35,078 nt of DNA, taken from NCBI GenBank assembly GCA_021324135.1, contig JAJPJO010000194.1, positions 1 through 35,078 on the forward strand, given 5' to 3'. The notes beneath the pieces are model-generated. The model was given only the letters and a program-made list of their open reading frames with translations. It was not told the origin of the DNA and ran no database searches. Position 1 is the stretch's first letter. Each line of letters opens with the position of its first letter. Positions 32,565-35,078 of the stretch are shown in pieces. A program made the position numbers and the translations under genes. The DNA comes from Pseudomonadota bacterium (GTDB lineage: Bacteria > Cyanobacteriota > Vampirovibrionia > Obscuribacterales > Obscuribacteraceae).

Positions 32565-33380
32565 TTGAGAATTTTAATCGCCAATGACGACGGAATTTAT
32601 GCGCCCGGCATAAGGGCGCTTGCTCAGCGGCTCTCAAGCGATCCGCGCCATGACGTTTTTGTCGTGGCACCCGACCGCGAGCGCAGCGCTACAGGTCATT
32701 CATTGACCCTGCATAAGCCCTTGCGGGTTGAAGAGATTGAGCTGGAAGGCAATATGCGGCGCTGCTGGTCGACGACAGGAACGCCCAGCGATTGCGTTAA
32801 ACTGGCGATCTCGGTTCTGCTCGAAGATCCGCCGGAGCTGGTCGTTTCAGGCATAAACAGCGGCCCCAACCTGGGCACGGAAGTGCTTTACTCGGGCACT
32901 GTAGCTGCCGCTATGGAAGGAGCATTTTTGAACGTTCCCAGCGTCGCCGTCAGCCTGGGCGCCTCGGGAGTGCATAAACACTACGATACCGCCGCCGAGT
33001 TCATGGCTCGCTTTATCAATCTCTTGCCTGAAGTTCACCTCGGATCCAAGACTTTGATAAACATAAACGTCCCTAACTTGCCGCTCGACCAGATCAAAGG
33101 CGTGCGCGTGACGGAGCTGGGATTGCGGCTTTACAACGACTGGTTCGAGAAACGTCACGACCCGAGAGGCAAGGATTATTATTGGCTCACCGGGCATGCC
33201 ATTGAAGATAACGAGGTCGAGGGAAGCGATGCGCATGCTTTGCTTCATGACTTCATCTCGGTCACACCCGTGACTTTTAACATGACCGACCGGAACGCGC
33301 TGGCCAATCTTCAAGCCATAGACAATATCAAGGAATTGCTCGGGCCGAGCAATAAGAGCTCGCTCAATAAAATCAAATGA
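32565..33380 (+). CDS. surE: 5'/3'-nucleotidase SurE
   Basis: A 271-residue SurE. The metal-binding and active-site motifs are all present: LIANDDGIYAPGIRAL (Asp-Asp), DRERSATGHSLTLH (Ser), STTGTPSDCVK, VSGINSGPNLG (Asn) and YSGTVAAAMEG. SurE is a metal-dependent phosphatase acting on nucleoside monophosphates. The TTG at 32565 is chosen because AGGAG (32554-32558) lies six bases upstream and the family N-terminus begins there; the in-frame GTG at 32538 lies before that ribosome site. Confidence 0.95.
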   Translation: MRILIANDDGIYAPGIRALAQRLSSDPRHDVFVVAPDRERSATGHSLTLHKPLRVEEIELEGNMRRCWSTTGTPSDCVKLAISVLLEDPPELVVSGINSGPNLGTEVLYSGTVAAAMEGAFLNVPSVAVSLGASGVHKHYDTAAEFMARFINLLPEVHLGSKTLININVPNLPLDQIKGVRVTELGLRLYNDWFEKRHDPRGKDYYWLTGHAIEDNEVEGSDAHALLHDFISVTPVTFNMTDRNALANLQAIDNIKELLGPSNKSSLNKIK

Positions 33381-33460
33381 TTGGAAGCGCCGGCCGTGCC
33401 TCGTTTGCTCTTTATCGAGTAGGCTGAGGGAAAGGAAGACCCCGTTGAGACAGCAAAGAT

Positions 33461-34198
33461 ATGAGTGCTGAATTGACCAAGACTGCTGGAGTGGATCCCG
33501 ATGATGCTGTAAAGCTCTACCTCAAGGATCCGGAGTGGATGTTCAAGAGCGCCGTGGGCGGAGTGATGAATGCCAGCGCCCTTGTGCTTGTCGTCCTCTA
33601 CCGCGATATGCCCCTGTTTATTCCGCTCTGCTTTTGCTTGTGGGCCGTAAATGTCGGTTTCACCTTGCGCACGATCCGAAGCAAAATAGCCGATCCATCG
33701 GGTCTGCTGCCGAAATGGAACGAGTGGCAGGACCTCTTCATCTCAGGCATGAGCTGGCTGGCAGTAAAAACATTTTTCTCGATGACGGCGGGAGCATTCT
33801 CCATGGGCTGCCTGCTTATTGCTCTGGTGATCGGCTCTCAGCAGCTTCCCGATTGGGCATTCACAACCCTTACAGTCTGCACCGTATGCGGTATCATTTT
33901 GTTCAACCTGTTCGTCGATTTGCTTTTGTCTGTGACGATGGCAAACTTCGCCCAGGAAGAAAACATGATGGCTGCATTCGCCTATGGCAAAGTTTTTCAG
34001 CGTTTCTTCAAACGCCCGGGCAACTTCCTGTCCGCCTGGTTGCTCGGTCTGGGCATTCAGTGGCTGGCGATCGTCGTTCCGGTTATCACTGTGGTCGGTA
34101 TATTCTTCCTGCCCTCGACCATATTTGCCTCCCAGCTGCTCTCGGCGGGGCTCATGGCTCAGGCGTGGCGTTCGGCCGCGGACGAACAGATGGATTGA
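33461..34198 (+). CDS. DUF4013-like integral membrane protein
   Basis: A 245-residue protein with about five to six membrane segments, including VMNASALVLVVLYRDM, IPLCFCLWAVNVGFTL, SMTAGAFSMGCLLIALVIG, VCTVCGIILFNLFVDLLL and WLAIVVPVITVVGIFFL. The ending of the fourth block (LSVTMANFAQEENMMAAFAY) and a hairpin-like WLLGLGIQ section fit the DUF4013 family. It lies 80 bases after surE in the same direction and may share its transcript. It converges on the arginine-dihydrolase-like gene with a 7-base gap. Function is unknown. Confidence 0.65.
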   Translation: MSAELTKTAGVDPDDAVKLYLKDPEWMFKSAVGGVMNASALVLVVLYRDMPLFIPLCFCLWAVNVGFTLRTIRSKIADPSGLLPKWNEWQDLFISGMSWLAVKTFFSMTAGAFSMGCLLIALVIGSQQLPDWAFTTLTVCTVCGIILFNLFVDLLLSVTMANFAQEENMMAAFAYGKVFQRFFKRPGNFLSAWLLGLGIQWLAIVVPVITVVGIFFLPSTIFASQLLSAGLMAQAWRSAADEQMD

Positions 34199-34205
34199 TT
34201 ATCCC

Positions 34206-35078
34206 TTAGAACACATACATCTTCATGCAGAATACACTGCCGCCTGACTTGAGGAATTCGGATGTGTCAACCTCGTGAACCTCATATCCAGCCGCTTTCA
34301 ATTGGCTGACGACATTCGAGTTTCCTTTTTGAATGACAATATGGGAGGCACCAATTGCAGTGGCATTGCAGGCCATACCCTCATTGGCTTCGTGATCGTC
34401 GCATTCAATCACGTTCTTGAACACAGCCCGAATCATGAGCAATCCCTCTCTGGTCAGCGACTTTGAATGAATCAAAACAGTCTGCTCGTCGATGGCACAG
34501 AAACAGGTGTCGAGATGATAAAAACGATCGGAGCGCAGCGGCAAACGAATAACCGGAGCCTGGAAGAATTTGCTAATGTATGGATAAGCCTCGCTTTCGC
34601 TGCGGAAACCACTGCCGCCCCAGATCAAAGCTCGACCCGGATGCCATATCGCATCCCCGCTGCCCTCAAAGCCCACTTTAGCCGGAATATTTTCAACCCG
34701 GTAATTGCGCTCAGCGAACCACTTAGCAAAGGCGCTCACTTCGCGCTGTCTGGATGAGTGCTTCATCTGGCTCAAAACGCAGAGCTTGTCACCCGACCCA
34801 TCAAGCCCTACAAAGGTTTGATTGGCACAGAAGACCATGTCCTCGCAGCCGGCAACCGGATCGATGCACTCGACGGCCGCACCACTGGCGGTGAAGGCAT
34901 GGCGCACCTCTTGCCACTGCGCTCTGGCTTTGCCCTTGTCCACGTTGCCGATGTTGCCTTCCATGTGAGGATTCTTCACATCGACGACATCAAAATTATC
35001 AGGTGGGCACATGAGCATCGTCATCGGCAGCGGCATGACTCGACATGTTTGCAAAAGATCGGCAGGCAACTGATCGGG
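34206..35078 (-). CDS. Arginine dihydrolase/DDAH-like guanidino-group hydrolase (5' end may lie outside the window)
   Basis: A member of the amidinotransferase superfamily of about 287 residues, counted from the TTG at 35069. It shows MCPPDNFDVVDVKNPHMEGNI near the start, GFEGSGDA (Glu/Asp), FYHLDTCFC (His185), EGMACNATAIG and a C-terminal nucleophile Cys281 in SGGSVFCMKM. The CPPDxxDVxxVxNPxMEGN opening resembles the N-terminal domain of cyanobacterial ArgZ/AgrE, which converts arginine to ornithine, ammonia and CO2. A dimethylarginine hydrolase role is also possible. The frame is open to the window edge, so the true start may be the TTG, an inner ATG (35036) or outside. Catalytic residues are intact. 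Confidence 0.82.
   Translation of the reverse strand, partial: PDQLPADLLQTCRVMPLPMTMLMCPPDNFDVVDVKNPHMEGNIGNVDKGKARAQWQEVRHAFTASGAAVECIDPVAGCEDMVFCANQTFVGLDGSGDKLCVLSQMKHSSRQREVSAFAKWFAERNYRVENIPAKVGFEGSGDAIWHPGRALIWGGSGFRSESEAYPYISKFFQAPVIRLPLRSDRFYHLDTCFCAIDEQTVLIHSKSLTREGLLMIRAVFKNVIECDDHEANEGMACNATAIGASHIVIQKGNSNVVSQLKAAGYEVHEVDTSEFLKSGGSVFCMKMYVF

Overview
The window looks like a chromosomal segment from a free-living, non-photosynthetic relative of the Cyanobacteria (Vampirovibrionia/Melainabacteria, possibly near Obscuribacterales). This placement is inferred from gene content: zinc-ribbon Ser/Thr kinases, many TPR proteins, a tandem 'FF-K/G-x-Y/S-E-x-EKRLDRLEK' module, an arginine-dihydrolase-like enzyme resembling cyanobacterial ArgZ/AgrE, and an MqnE-type menaquinone enzyme. 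It is not proven. GC is moderate, most genes lie on the minus strand, and I saw no rRNA, tRNA, CRISPR array or insertion sequence.

Layout, left to right. Positions 1-913 hold an orphan RHS C-terminal tip and a decayed-looking gap. Next come a lone GlcD-type FAD oxidase (914-2350, -) and two tandem secreted paralogues with a TonB-C-like domain (2496-4406, -). Divergent from these is a TatD-family nuclease (4556-5368, +), followed by a FitAB/VapBC-type toxin-antitoxin pair (5380-6035, -) with clear operator half-sites. Two related Hanks-type membrane kinases follow (6139-13643, -); the second is a 1978-residue protein with a very long Pro/Gly/Ala/Met-rich linker. After a gap with a gene remnant comes dprA (14008-15159, -), preceded by a small overlapping membrane ORF. 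Divergent from that is a secreted TPR-PDZ protein with a prion-like Gln/Gly/Phe repeat region (15480-17849, +).

Positions 17851-21068 (-) hold the most striking pair: a large modular protein ending in a papain-like cysteine peptidase, followed five bases later by a small protein with a possible DUF1795/DcrB-like fold. Then come mqnE-like (21256-22377, -), a KGG-repeat stress protein with its own terminator (22695-22956, +), a DUF1189 membrane protein and a protein with internal repeats (23006-24598, -). A four-gene minus-strand operon follows (24863-30323): small TPR, DUF6745-like, large TPR, NurA nuclease. A divergent XRE-HTH/zinc-ribbon regulator sits beside it (30633-31088, +). The right end holds a protein with two Clp_N repeats but no ATPase (31112-32323, -), surE (32565-33380, +), a DUF4013-like membrane protein (33461-34198, +) and an arginine dihydrolase/DDAH-like enzyme running to the window edge (-).

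Several genes are housekeeping (tatD, dprA, mqnE, surE). The accessory content leans towards signalling (kinases), protein-protein scaffolding (TPR, Pro-rich linkers), secreted proteins, and possible conflict systems (RHS tip, FitAB, peptidase-partner pair, NurA operon).
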